DNA from: Clostridia bacterium
GTDB lineage: Bacteria; Bacillota; Clostridia; TANB77; CAG-508
Assembly (NCBI GenBank): GCA_900770415.1
Contig: CAAGKN010000007.1
Location: 62,001-126,000 of the forward strand
Length of the DNA: 64,000 nucleotides
Reading direction: 5' to 3'
Each line of letters begins with the position of its first letter. Positions within the stretch are counted from its first letter, which is position 1. Made by a program: the position numbers and the translations under genes. Below are positions 9,430 to 18,140 of the stretch, one piece after another. The notes beneath the pieces are model-generated. The model had not been told where the DNA came from. It did no database searches and worked only from the letters and a program-made list of their open reading frames with translations.

Positions 9430-11091
9430 ATGGAAGCTAGAGAAAAAATGAAAAAAGAAAACAATTCATCATTTATGAAAAATGTTGCTATGCTTATGAT
9501 TGCACAAGTTTTAATAAAAATATTAGGATTTGTTTATAGGCTAGTAATAATTAACATAGATGGTTTTGGAGATATAGGAAATGGGTATTATGATGCTGGT
9601 TACACAGTGTATTCGTTGCTGCTTACACTATCATCAGTAGGTATACCTACAATAATTTCTAAACTAGTATCAGAGAGAGTGGCAATAGGTGACCACAAAG
9701 GTGCACATAGAATTTTTAAAACTTCTTTAAAGATATTTACATTAATTGGAGCATTTTTCTCATTAGTACTATTCTTTGGAGCTGGTATAATAGCAAAAAA
9801 CATATTAAATGTACCAGATGTAAAATATGTTTTAATGGTTCTAGCACCAGCAATAATGTTTGTTGCTTCTTCTGCTGTTTTAAGAGGATATTTTGCAGGA
9901 CTTGGAAGCATGAAATCAACAAGTATTTCTCAAACATTAGAGCAATTTTTTAATTGTGTTTTAACAATTACATTTGTATATGCACTAGTAGGTAAAGATC
10001 CAGCTATTATGGCTGCAGGAGGAAACTTGTCTACAACACTGGCCATTTTAATTTCTTTTACATATTTGGTTATTTTCTACAAAAGAAGAAAAAAAGGAAT
10101 TATGGCAGAGTGTGAGGCTCAAACAGTAGAACAGGAAGACAAAACTACAGGAAAACTTATAAAAACAATATTTGCTATATCAATACCAATGACAATTGGT
10201 TCATTAATATCAGTTATTAATAATATGATAGACACAGTTACAATAAGTAATTGTATACAAACTGCATTTTCTGGAATCCTAGAAGGCGGAAAGGCAGCAC
10301 TAGAAGCAAAAGCAATGGAGCTATCAGGTGTATTGTCAAAGGTCGTAACAATAATACATCTTCCACTTGCAATTACAGGAGCTTTTTGCACAGCTTTGGT
10401 CCCAGCAATATCATCAGCAATATCAGTAAAAGATTATGCAACAGTAAATAAAAGATTATCATTTTCATTCTTTGCTTCAATTTTATTAATAATGCCATGT
10501 GCAGCAGGGCTAGTAGCACTTGCAGAACCAGTTTTAAAATTAATCTACCCAGCAGCATCAAATGGAGCTAATATATTAGTTTTAAGTACAATTACAATGA
10601 TATTTGTATCACTAAACTATGTTGTAGAAGGCGGACTATATGGGTTCGGAAAAGTACATATTCCAGCGATAGCATTAGCGATTGGAGGAGTAATAAAATT
10701 AGTATTAAATATCATTCTAATAAGTAATCCAGAAATTAACATATTAGGAGCTGTTATTAGCTCAATAGTATGCCAAGTTATATTATTTGTAATATGTATG
10801 TACTATTTAAACAAAGAAATAAAACTAAACATGAATTTAAAAGATCATGTATTAAAACCAACTTTTGCATCAGCAGTTATGGGAATTATAGTTTATATTG
10901 CGTACAAAGTAATTGTAGGAACACTTGGAAATGCAATCTCAACAATTATAGCTATATGTGTAGGAATTTTAGTATATTTAATATTAGTACTTGCAATGAA
11001 GATGTTAACAAAAGAAGATATATATATGATACCATTTGGAACAAAAATATATAGTTTGTTAGTAAAATTAAAAGTATATAAAGAAAATTAA
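9430..11091 (+). CDS. SpoVB/MurJ-type polysaccharide or lipid-linked flippase
   Basis: A 553-residue polytopic membrane protein with about 14 hydrophobic helices, the size and pattern of the MVF/MATE-like flippases (SpoVB, YtgP, MurJ). Near the N-terminus is AQVLIKILGFVYRLVI, typical of the first helix; helices with GNGYYDAGYTVYSLLLTLS and a central loop of about 25 polar residues near 220-245 follow. Such proteins move lipid-linked wall precursors across the membrane. AAGGAAGG precedes the ATG. The xth gene follows after 10 bases. The substrate cannot be read from sequence. Confidence 0.85.
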   Translation: MEAREKMKKENNSSFMKNVAMLMIAQVLIKILGFVYRLVIINIDGFGDIGNGYYDAGYTVYSLLLTLSSVGIPTIISKLVSERVAIGDHKGAHRIFKTSLKIFTLIGAFFSLVLFFGAGIIAKNILNVPDVKYVLMVLAPAIMFVASSAVLRGYFAGLGSMKSTSISQTLEQFFNCVLTITFVYALVGKDPAIMAAGGNLSTTLAILISFTYLVIFYKRRKKGIMAECEAQTVEQEDKTTGKLIKTIFAISIPMTIGSLISVINNMIDTVTISNCIQTAFSGILEGGKAALEAKAMELSGVLSKVVTIIHLPLAITGAFCTALVPAISSAISVKDYATVNKRLSFSFFASILLIMPCAAGLVALAEPVLKLIYPAASNGANILVLSTITMIFVSLNYVVEGGLYGFGKVHIPAIALAIGGVIKLVLNIILISNPEINILGAVISSIVCQVILFVICMYYLNKEIKLNMNLKDHVLKPTFASAVMGIIVYIAYKVIVGTLGNAISTIIAICVGILVYLILVLAMKMLTKEDIYMIPFGTKIYSLLVKLKVYKEN

Positions 11092-11101
11092 GGAGAAATT
11101 T

Positions 11102-11857
11102 ATGAAATTAGTTTCATGGAATGTGAATGGATTAAGGGCAATATATAAAAAAGGTTTTGAAGAATCATTTAAAAAACTTGATGCAGATATATTTTGCATT
11201 CAAGAAACAAAAATGCAAGAAGGTCAAATAGAGTTAGATTTACAAGGATATTATCAATACTATAATTATGCAGAAAGAAAAGGATATTCAGGGACAGCAA
11301 TTTTTACAAAAAAAGAGCCATTAAATGTAGAATATGGAATAGGAATAGAAGAGCACGATAAAGAAGGTAGAGTAATAACATTAGAATTTGATAGATTTTA
11401 TATGGTAAATTGCTATACGCCAAATTCAGGGCGAGAACTTGCAAGACTTGAATACAGGATGACTTGGGAAGAGGCGTTTAAAAAATACTTAATAGAATTA
11501 GACAAACAAAAACCAGTAATAATATGCGGAGATTTAAATGTAGCACATACAGAAATAGATTTAAAAAATCCAAAGTCAAATAGAAAAAATGCAGGATTTA
11601 CAGACGAAGAAAGAAGTAAGATAGAAAGTTTGTTAAACTCTGGATTTACAGATACATTTAGAAAGATATATCCGGACAAAGAAGGAGCATATACGTGGTG
11701 GTCATATATGTTTAATGCAAGAGCAAATAATGCGGGGTGGCGTATTGACTATTTTCTAGTATCTGATAGAATAAGTAAAAATATAAAAGATGCATATATA
11801 TATGCAGAAATAATGGGAAGTGACCATTGCCCAGTTGGATTAGAAATAGAAGAATAA
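11102..11857 (+). CDS. xth: Exodeoxyribonuclease III / AP endonuclease
   Basis: 251 residues, the family length. The EEP nuclease motifs are all present: VSWNVNGLRA at the N-terminus, IQETKMQ (metal-binding Glu), CYTPNSGRELARLEYR, GDLNVAHTEIDL, and the terminal GSDHCPVGLEI with the catalytic Asp-His. The enzyme repairs abasic sites and trims 3' ends of DNA. It is preceded by AAGGAG and followed by the AI-2E-type gene 14 bases later. Confidence 0.95.
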   Translation: MKLVSWNVNGLRAIYKKGFEESFKKLDADIFCIQETKMQEGQIELDLQGYYQYYNYAERKGYSGTAIFTKKEPLNVEYGIGIEEHDKEGRVITLEFDRFYMVNCYTPNSGRELARLEYRMTWEEAFKKYLIELDKQKPVIICGDLNVAHTEIDLKNPKSNRKNAGFTDEERSKIESLLNSGFTDTFRKIYPDKEGAYTWWSYMFNARANNAGWRIDYFLVSDRISKNIKDAYIYAEIMGSDHCPVGLEIEE

Positions 11858-11871
11858 AGGGGAGAAGTCAA

Positions 11872-13008
11872 ATGAAAGAAACAAAAAAATGGACAAAATG
11901 GTTATATTGGTTTACATTTGCGGTAGCAGTAATATTTGTATACAAAACGCTAGATAATTTTACAGACATTTCAATATGGTTTAATAAATTATTATCAATA
12001 TTAATGCCATTTTTAATGGGAATACTAGTAGCATATTTATTTTATATACCATGCAGGCAAATAGAAAGCTTATACAAAAAGTTAAAACCTAAATTTATAA
12101 GAAAAAAGGCAAGAGGGCTATCAATTGTTACAGTATATATAATGGCAATATTATTGTTAGTAATAATTATAAATATTATAATACCAGCACTTTCAAAAAG
12201 CGTTATTGATTTAGCTAATAGCATGCCAGGGTATTATAACACAGCAATGGAATATGTAGAAAATATGCCAGAAGATGCAATAATAAAAAAAGCAGATGTT
12301 TTGGAAATTATAGCAAACTTGCAAAAAATAGATATAACACAAATATTAAGTTTAGAAAACATATATAGTTATATAAAGGGTGTTGTAGGTGTAGCTCAAG
12401 GAATATTTAGTGTATTTGTTACATTAATAATGTCTGTATACATATTAGCAGAAAGAAGTGAAATATTAAAATTTGTAAGAAGATTGAATTCTGCAATATT
12501 TAAAGAAAAAACTTGTAAAATAATAGATAAATACTTTATGAAAGCTAATGATATATTTTTTAAGTTTGTATCAAGCCAAGTATTAGATGGAATAATAGTA
12601 GGAATAATAGTATCAATAGCAATGTGGATATTAGGAGTAAAATATTGGGTATTATTAGGATTTATGATAGGATTATTTAATATAATTCCATACTTTGGAG
12701 CAATAGTTGCAGTAGTAATTGCTACTATAATAACAATATTTACAGGAGGATTTGCAAAAGCAATATGGATGGTTATAGTAGTAGTAATACTTCAACAAAT
12801 AGATGCAAACATAATAAATCCTAAAATAGTAGGAAATGCATTACAATTAAGCCCTATATTAGTAATCTTTTCTGTAACATTATTTGGAGCATATTTTGGA
12901 GTGCTTGGAATGTTTTTAGCAGTTCCAATAATAGCTGTAATTAAATTAATAACAAATGACTTTATAGAGTATAGAACAGAAAAGAAAAAACAAGAAGAAT
13001 TACAATAG
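11872..13008 (+). CDS. AI-2E family transporter (YtvI/PerM-like)
   Basis: About 378 residues with seven or eight hydrophobic segments. Conserved signatures of the family are the N-terminal pair of helices, a soluble stretch rich in K and E, and the C-terminal LGVKYWVLLGFMIGLFNIIPYFG and QQIDANIINPKIVG. The start at 11872 follows AAGGGGAG and is preferred over an upstream frame inside xth. Family members export varied small molecules or ions, so the name should not be read as proof of AI-2 export. Confidence 0.88.
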   Translation: MKETKKWTKWLYWFTFAVAVIFVYKTLDNFTDISIWFNKLLSILMPFLMGILVAYLFYIPCRQIESLYKKLKPKFIRKKARGLSIVTVYIMAILLLVIIINIIIPALSKSVIDLANSMPGYYNTAMEYVENMPEDAIIKKADVLEIIANLQKIDITQILSLENIYSYIKGVVGVAQGIFSVFVTLIMSVYILAERSEILKFVRRLNSAIFKEKTCKIIDKYFMKANDIFFKFVSSQVLDGIIVGIIVSIAMWILGVKYWVLLGFMIGLFNIIPYFGAIVAVVIATIITIFTGGFAKAIWMVIVVVILQQIDANIINPKIVGNALQLSPILVIFSVTLFGAYFGVLGMFLAVPIIAVIKLITNDFIEYRTEKKKQEELQ

Positions 13009-13023
13009 AAAAGGAGAATACAA

Positions 13024-13521
13024 ATGCTAAAAAAATACATAATAACATTTCTAATTTCAATGGTACCATTAATAGAATTAAGAGGTTCAATCCCAATTGG
13101 ATTGAGCTCACTATGGGGAGAACCTATTCCTGTACTTCCACTTTATATAATTTGCATATTAGGAAATATGCTACCAGTACCATTTATTTATTTATTTGCT
13201 AGAAGAGTTTTAGAATGGGGAGCGGATAAAAAATATATAGGTAAATTCTTTAAATGGTGCTTAGAAAAAGGAGAAAAGGGTGGAAAAAAACTTCAAGAAA
13301 AAGCAGGGAAAACAGGATTATTCTTTGCATTACTTATATTTGTAGGAATTCCACTTCCTGGGACAGGAGCATGGACCGGAACACTTGCAGCAAGTATATT
13401 AGATATGGATTTTAAAAGAAGTATTCTAGCCGTTATGCTAGGAGTAATTTTAGCAGGAATTATAATGGGACTTGCATCAGCAGGAGTATTTGGAGCAGTA
13501 GGTGCAATATTTGCAGCTTAA
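13024..13521 (+). CDS. COG2426 small multidrug-export-like membrane protein
   Basis: 165 residues with four to five hydrophobic helices. VPLIELRGSIPIG near the N-terminus and GIPLPGTGAWTGTLAA in the middle are the signatures of the COG2426 family, annotated as putative small multidrug export proteins. AAAGGAG precedes the ATG. It is the last gene of the group beginning with the flippase; a hairpin follows. Confidence 0.85.
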   Translation: MLKKYIITFLISMVPLIELRGSIPIGLSSLWGEPIPVLPLYIICILGNMLPVPFIYLFARRVLEWGADKKYIGKFFKWCLEKGEKGGKKLQEKAGKTGLFFALLIFVGIPLPGTGAWTGTLAASILDMDFKRSILAVMLGVILAGIIMGLASAGVFGAVGAIFAA

Positions 13522-13530
13522 CAATAATGG

Positions 13531-13559
13531 GGGGAAAAGGGGTCAGACCCCTTTTTCCC
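13531..13559 (+). terminator. Hairpin terminator
   Basis: A G/C-rich stem GGGGAAAAGGGGTC with GACCCC plus TTTTTCCC, just after the COG2426 gene. Confidence 0.65.
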
Positions 13560-13619
13560 TCAAAGTTCATATAATGTTAATAATTGTAATATATAATTTT
13601 AAAGTTAAGGAGTGTAATT

Positions 13620-14317
13620 ATGAGTTATATAGAATTAAAAGATGTTACAAAATTATATAGTGATGGAAATGTAAAGGCTGCAGATGGCGTATCTTTTTCC
13701 GGAGAAAAGGGAGAGATTATAATAGTTGTAGGACCAAGCCGGAGCACGGAAAAACTACTGTTTTAAATTTAATTGGTGGAATGGATAGTGTAACTAGTGG
13801 CAAAATAATTGTAGATGAAAAAGATATAAGCAAATATAATGAAAGAGGACTTACAACATATAGAAGAAATGATATTGGATTTGTATTTCAATTTTATAAT
13901 TTAATACCAAATTTAACTGCAAAAGAAAATGTTGAACTTGCAAGCCAGATATGCAAAGATGCATTAGATCCAGAACAAGTTTTAAAAGATGTAGGACTTG
14001 AAAAGAGAATGAATAATTTCCCTGGACAATTATCTGGAGGAGAACAGCAAAGAGTTGCAATAGCAAGAGCAATTGCTAAAAACCCAAAATTACTTTTATG
14101 TGATGAGCCAACTGGGGCATTAGACTACAATACAGGAAAAGAAGTTTTAAAGCTGTTGCAAAACACAGCAAGACAAAAAAATATAACAGTTATAATAATT
14201 ACACACAACCAAGCAATAACACCAATGGCAGATAGAATAATAAAAATAAAAAATGGAAAAGTTTGTGAAAATAGAATTAACGAAAATCCTGTTTCAATAG
14301 ATCAAATTGAGTGGTAA
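13620..14317 (+). CDS. ABC transporter ATPase, with two +1 recoding sites in the P-loop
   Basis: A MacB/LolD-type ATPase of 231 residues after restoring the frame. The signature LSGGEQQRVAIARA, Walker B LLLCDEPTGALD and the switch histidine in IIITHN are intact. The Walker A is encoded GGA CCA AGC C GGA GCA C GGA AAA ACT: two extra C (13740 and 13747) precede the two glycines of GPSGAGKTT, so the reading frame shifts +1 twice within ten bases. Zero-frame reading stops at about 13766. AAGGAG precedes ATG 13620. The downstream FtsX-like permease starts 17 bases after the stop, so the two form one exporter. Both shifts are at CGG codons. Conventional annotation would start at an internal ATG and lose the P-loop. 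Confidence 0.88.
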
Positions 14318-14334
14318 ATTTTTTAGGAGGAAAG

Positions 14335-17300
14335 ATGAAAAAAGCATATATAAAAGATATTGTTAAAGAAATAAAAAGAACAAGAAAAAGATATATATCT
14401 ATTATTGCAATTGTAATATTAGGTGTTGCTTTTTTCGTGGGAATAAATGCATCATGCCCAGATATGCTAAATACTTTTAATAAATATATTAATGATTATA
14501 ATGTTTTCGACCTTAATCTAATTTCTACTGTTGGATTTGATAATGATGATGTGGAGACCATAAAAAATGTAAATAGAATTGACTACATACAGCCTGTAAA
14601 ATCAATATGTGCTGTTGTAGAACAAGGAGATAAAGAAAAGGTTTTAAGTGTAAGTTCTGCTCCTAATGATGTAACCGAAAATACTATGAATAAAGTTGAA
14701 ATAGTGGAAGGAGAATATCCCAAACAAAGTAATGAAATAGTTTTAGATAGCAAACTAAAGACAGATTACAAAATAGGAGATACAATAGAATTTATAGATA
14801 CAGAAAACCAAGAATTAGAAGATGTGTTTAAGATTAAAACATATATAGTAGTTGGCTTTGCCAATAGTCCTTTATATGTAGCAATATCAAGAGGAAATAC
14901 AACACTTGTAGATGGAACTATATCAGGATTTGCAATAGTTTTAGAAGATGCATTTTCTATGGAAGAATACACAAACATATATGCAAAAGTAACAACGAAT
15001 AATAAAAATAGAACCTCAGATGAATATATAGAAGAAATAGAAAAAATTCAGGATGAAGTAAAAGAAAAAACAAATGCATTAGCAGATACAAAGTATAAAG
15101 ATTTGTATGAAGAGGCAAATCAAAAAATAGCAGATGCTAAAAAAGAAGTTCAAGATGCAAAAGATGAATTAAAAAATGCAGAACAAGAAATTGCAAATGG
15201 AAAGACAAAACTAGAAAATTCACAAAAAGAATTAAATATTCAAAAACAAAATTTTAATAGCAAAATGCAAGAATATGATAATCAGATTAATAGTGCTAAA
15301 AGTACATTAGATTCAACAAAAGCTACATTAGACCAAAAGCAGAAAGAGTTAGATGAGGCAGAAGCAAAATTAAGCGAAGAAGAACAAAAATTAATATTAG
15401 CAGAACAAAAAGCTTTGGAGGGAACAGGTTTAACAGACTTAAATCAGTATTTAGAGTATTTACAAAGTATATCTGCACCACAAGAAGCAATTACAGGTAT
15501 ACAAACATTAATACAAGGTAAAGCAAAACTAGAACAAGAAAAAAGTACACTTCAGGGATATAAAAACGAGTTGAATTCAGGTTTAGAGGAATACAACAAG
15601 GGATTAAAAAACTTTGAAAACCAAAAGCAAACATTAGAAAACACTAAAAAAACAACTCAAAAAAAATTAAAATCAGCACAAACAAAAATAGATAATGGCT
15701 GGAAAGAGCTTAAACAAAGTGAAGATAAATTTAATAATAAAAAAGACGAAGCAAATCAAAAAATATTAGATGCAGAAAAAGAAATAAAAGATGCAGAAAA
15801 GAAATTAGAAGATTTAAAAGTAAAAATATATGTGCTAAACTTAGAAACAAATGAAGGGTATGTATCATATAAATCAGATTCAAACAGTGTAGCAACAATA
15901 GGCAAAGTATTTCCAATAATATTCTTTTTGGTTGCAGCATTAGTTTCACTAACTGCAATGACAAGAATGGTAGAAGAAGATAGGGGAATAATAGGAACAT
16001 ACAAATCTTTAGGATATAGTAGACCTAAAATTGCTTTAAAATATTTAACATATTCAACTAGTGCAACATTATTGGGAATTGTGTTAGGTGCAGTTATAGG
16101 TTCATATACACTTCCATGGGTAATTTCTGAAGCATATAAGATTTTATATCATACAATGCCAACAGTAATAATGGAAGTAAATATGAAGTATACTTTAATT
16201 GCCGGAATTGCAGCATTTGCTTCAACTACAATAGCAACAATGTTTGCATGTTACAGAATGCTAAGAGCAACTCCAGCAAAACTTATGAGACCAAAATCAC
16301 CAAAAGAAGGCAAAAAAATATTATTAGAGAGAATACCATTTATATGGAAACATCTCAATTTTACGCAAAAGATTACTGCAAGGAATGTATTTAGATATAA
16401 AAAACGTTTATTTATGACACTAATTGGAATAGCAGGTTGTACAGCTTTAATATTTATGGGATTTGGACTTAGAAACTCTATTGCAACAATTGTAAGTAAA
16501 CAGTATGGACAAATAAGAAGATATGATTTTGAAATAACATTAAAGAATGAATTAACAGAAGAAGAAAAACAAGAATTAAACAAATATATAGAAAATAATG
16601 GGCATAATTCAAAATACACATATTTAAGACAGCAAACAAATGATGTTACTGCAAATGGTGGAGAACAAAATGTGTATATAATAGGTGTAGAAAATCAAGA
16701 TGAATTAACAAATTTTGTTACAATGCAAGATAGAAAGACAAAAGAAAAAGTTAAAGTACAAAATGATGGAGTTATTATAACAGAAAAATTATCAAAACTA
16801 CTAAATGCTCATATAGGTGATGAAATAACAATAAAAATAGATGATGAAAAATCTAAAAATGTTAAGGTATCTGGAATAATAGAAAACTATGTATATCATT
16901 ATATTTATATGAGTAAAGCAATGTATGAAGAAGTTTTTGAAGAAGAAATGATAGATAATCATATATACTTGGATGTAGAAGAAACTTTAGACAAATCATC
17001 AGAAGAGGAACTTTCTAAATACTTACTTAAAAATACAAATATAGCACAAGTATTAAGAATAAGTAGTATTAGTGAAAGTTTTAGTGATATGATTAAAAGT
17101 TTAGATACGGTAGTAATTGTATTAATTACTTGTGCAGGAATGCTTGCATTTGTTGTATTATATAATTTAAATAGCATAAACATAGAGGAAAGAAAAAGAG
17201 AACTTGCTACAATTAAATTGTTAGGCTTTTATAATAACGAATTATCTAACTATGTATTTAGAGAAAATGTAATTCTTACAATTATTGGAGGCCTTTTGGG

Positions 17301-17502
17301 ATTAGTATTAGGAGTATATTTGCTAACATTTATAATATCAACAGCAGAAATGGATATTGTAATGTTTGGTAGAGAACGAGCATTTTCAAGTTATTTCTTT
17401 GCATTTACATTAACATTGGTTTTTGCATTTTTAATAAATTTAATAATGAATAAAGAATTAAGAAAAATAGACATGATAGAAAGTTTAAAAAGTGTAGAAT
17501 AA
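14335..17502 (+). CDS. FtsX-type ABC permease with long coiled-coil periplasm-side domain
   Basis: A 1055-residue permease. One helix near residues 15-35 is followed by an extracellular domain. A strong coiled coil (about residues 240-500, Lys/Glu/Gln-rich with Asp-Ala-heptads) precedes three helices of the first FtsX domain (about 515-660), including MTRMVEEDRGIIGTYKSLGY. A second extracellular domain and a second FtsX helix bundle (about 920-1045, with ERKRELATIKLLGFY) end the protein. AGGAGG precedes ATG 14335. It pairs with the ATPase upstream. Exporters of this shape move lipids or peptides or transmit mechanical signals; the substrate is unknown. Confidence 0.9.
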   Translation: MKKAYIKDIVKEIKRTRKRYISIIAIVILGVAFFVGINASCPDMLNTFNKYINDYNVFDLNLISTVGFDNDDVETIKNVNRIDYIQPVKSICAVVEQGDKEKVLSVSSAPNDVTENTMNKVEIVEGEYPKQSNEIVLDSKLKTDYKIGDTIEFIDTENQELEDVFKIKTYIVVGFANSPLYVAISRGNTTLVDGTISGFAIVLEDAFSMEEYTNIYAKVTTNNKNRTSDEYIEEIEKIQDEVKEKTNALADTKYKDLYEEANQKIADAKKEVQDAKDELKNAEQEIANGKTKLENSQKELNIQKQNFNSKMQEYDNQINSAKSTLDSTKATLDQKQKELDEAEAKLSEEEQKLILAEQKALEGTGLTDLNQYLEYLQSISAPQEAITGIQTLIQGKAKLEQEKSTLQGYKNELNSGLEEYNKGLKNFENQKQTLENTKKTTQKKLKSAQTKIDNGWKELKQSEDKFNNKKDEANQKILDAEKEIKDAEKKLEDLKVKIYVLNLETNEGYVSYKSDSNSVATIGKVFPIIFFLVAALVSLTAMTRMVEEDRGIIGTYKSLGYSRPKIALKYLTYSTSATLLGIVLGAVIGSYTLPWVISEAYKILYHTMPTVIMEVNMKYTLIAGIAAFASTTIATMFACYRMLRATPAKLMRPKSPKEGKKILLERIPFIWKHLNFTQKITARNVFRYKKRLFMTLIGIAGCTALIFMGFGLRNSIATIVSKQYGQIRRYDFEITLKNELTEEEKQELNKYIENNGHNSKYTYLRQQTNDVTANGGEQNVYIIGVENQDELTNFVTMQDRKTKEKVKVQNDGVIITEKLSKLLNAHIGDEITIKIDDEKSKNVKVSGIIENYVYHYIYMSKAMYEEVFEEEMIDNHIYLDVEETLDKSSEEELSKYLLKNTNIAQVLRISSISESFSDMIKSLDTVVIVLITCAGMLAFVVLYNLNSINIEERKRELATIKLLGFYNNELSNYVFRENVILTIIGGLLGLVLGVYLLTFIISTAEMDIVMFGRERAFSSYFFAFTLTLVFAFLINLIMNKELRKIDMIESLKSVE

Positions 17503-17509
17503 AAAATAG

Positions 17510-17537
17510 GAGCATGCTTTATAGCATGCTCTGTTTT
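17510..17537 (+). terminator. Rho-independent terminator
   Basis: GAGCATGC and GCATGCTC enclose TTTATA, then TGTTTT. It separates the ABC genes from the convergent small membrane genes. Confidence 0.75.
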
Positions 17538-17541
17538 AAAT

Positions 17542-17814
17542 TTATCGATTACTAGATGATCCGCTTAATGCAGCATTATAACCATCAGAGAAACCATCAT
17601 CATATTGTGTAGCATATTTTAAAGATAAATCTTCATTAGCCTTATTGTAACCATCTTCATAACCAATGTTATAACCATATACGCTCATGTATGCAAAACC
17701 AAAGATTGATGCAATAATTAGTATGAAAATAACAAAAATAAATATGAAGTTAGTTAAAGATATAGCTACTTTTTTTGAACCTTCTCTTCTATCATTTTGT
17801 CTTCTATCTGGCAT
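17542..17814 (-). CDS. Small single-span membrane protein with Gly-Tyr tail
   Basis: 90 residues. A basic start (RRQNDRREGSKK) is followed by one transmembrane helix at about 20-45 and a polar tail with repeated GY and DGY/DGF elements (IGYEDGYNKA, FSDGYNAA). GGGGG lies before the ATG. I do not recognise the family. It follows another small single-span gene on the same strand. Confidence 0.7.
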   Translation of the reverse strand: MPDRRQNDRREGSKKVAISLTNFIFIFVIFILIIASIFGFAYMSVYGYNIGYEDGYNKANEDLSLKYATQYDDGFSDGYNAALSGSSSNR

Positions 17815-17852
17815 ATTTCATACCCCCTTCTTTTGTATATTTATAATAAAAA

Positions 17853-18023
17853 TTAATTTATTTTTTCTATTTTAACAGTGTTATTATTGTTTTTTGGTTC
17901 AAAACTAGAAAAAGAACTAGCAAGATAACCAGCAACAAAACCAAGTAGGAATACTACTATAATTATTACTGTATATTTTATACTTTCTTGTTTTTGATAT
18001 ATTTCTTTATCATATACTTTCAT
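17853..18023 (-). CDS. 56-residue single-span membrane protein
   Basis: A short reading frame with a perfect GAGGAGG ribosome site before its ATG at 18023. The product has a polar N-terminus (MKVYDKEIYQKQESIK), one transmembrane helix ending in GFVAGYLASSF, and an Asn/Lys tail. It lies 38 bases upstream of the 90-residue membrane gene and probably shares its transcript. Function unknown. Confidence 0.7.
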   Translation of the reverse strand: MKVYDKEIYQKQESIKYTVIIIVVFLLGFVAGYLASSFSSFEPKNNNNTVKIEKIN

Positions 18024-18140
18024 ATAAGAACCTCCTCACAATAAGATAAAAATATTATATATGATTAAAATTAATAATGCAAGAATATGTTTACAAATAA
18101 TTAAAAAAGATATATGATACACTTTGAAAAGGAGCTTTGT

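Noticed and set aside
8324..12000. Wider recoding of all CGN codons
   Set aside because: CGA and CGT occur in normal frames as arginine (for example GGG CGA GAA and TGG CGT ATT in xth, ATG CGT GAA in ffh), so only CGG is affected.
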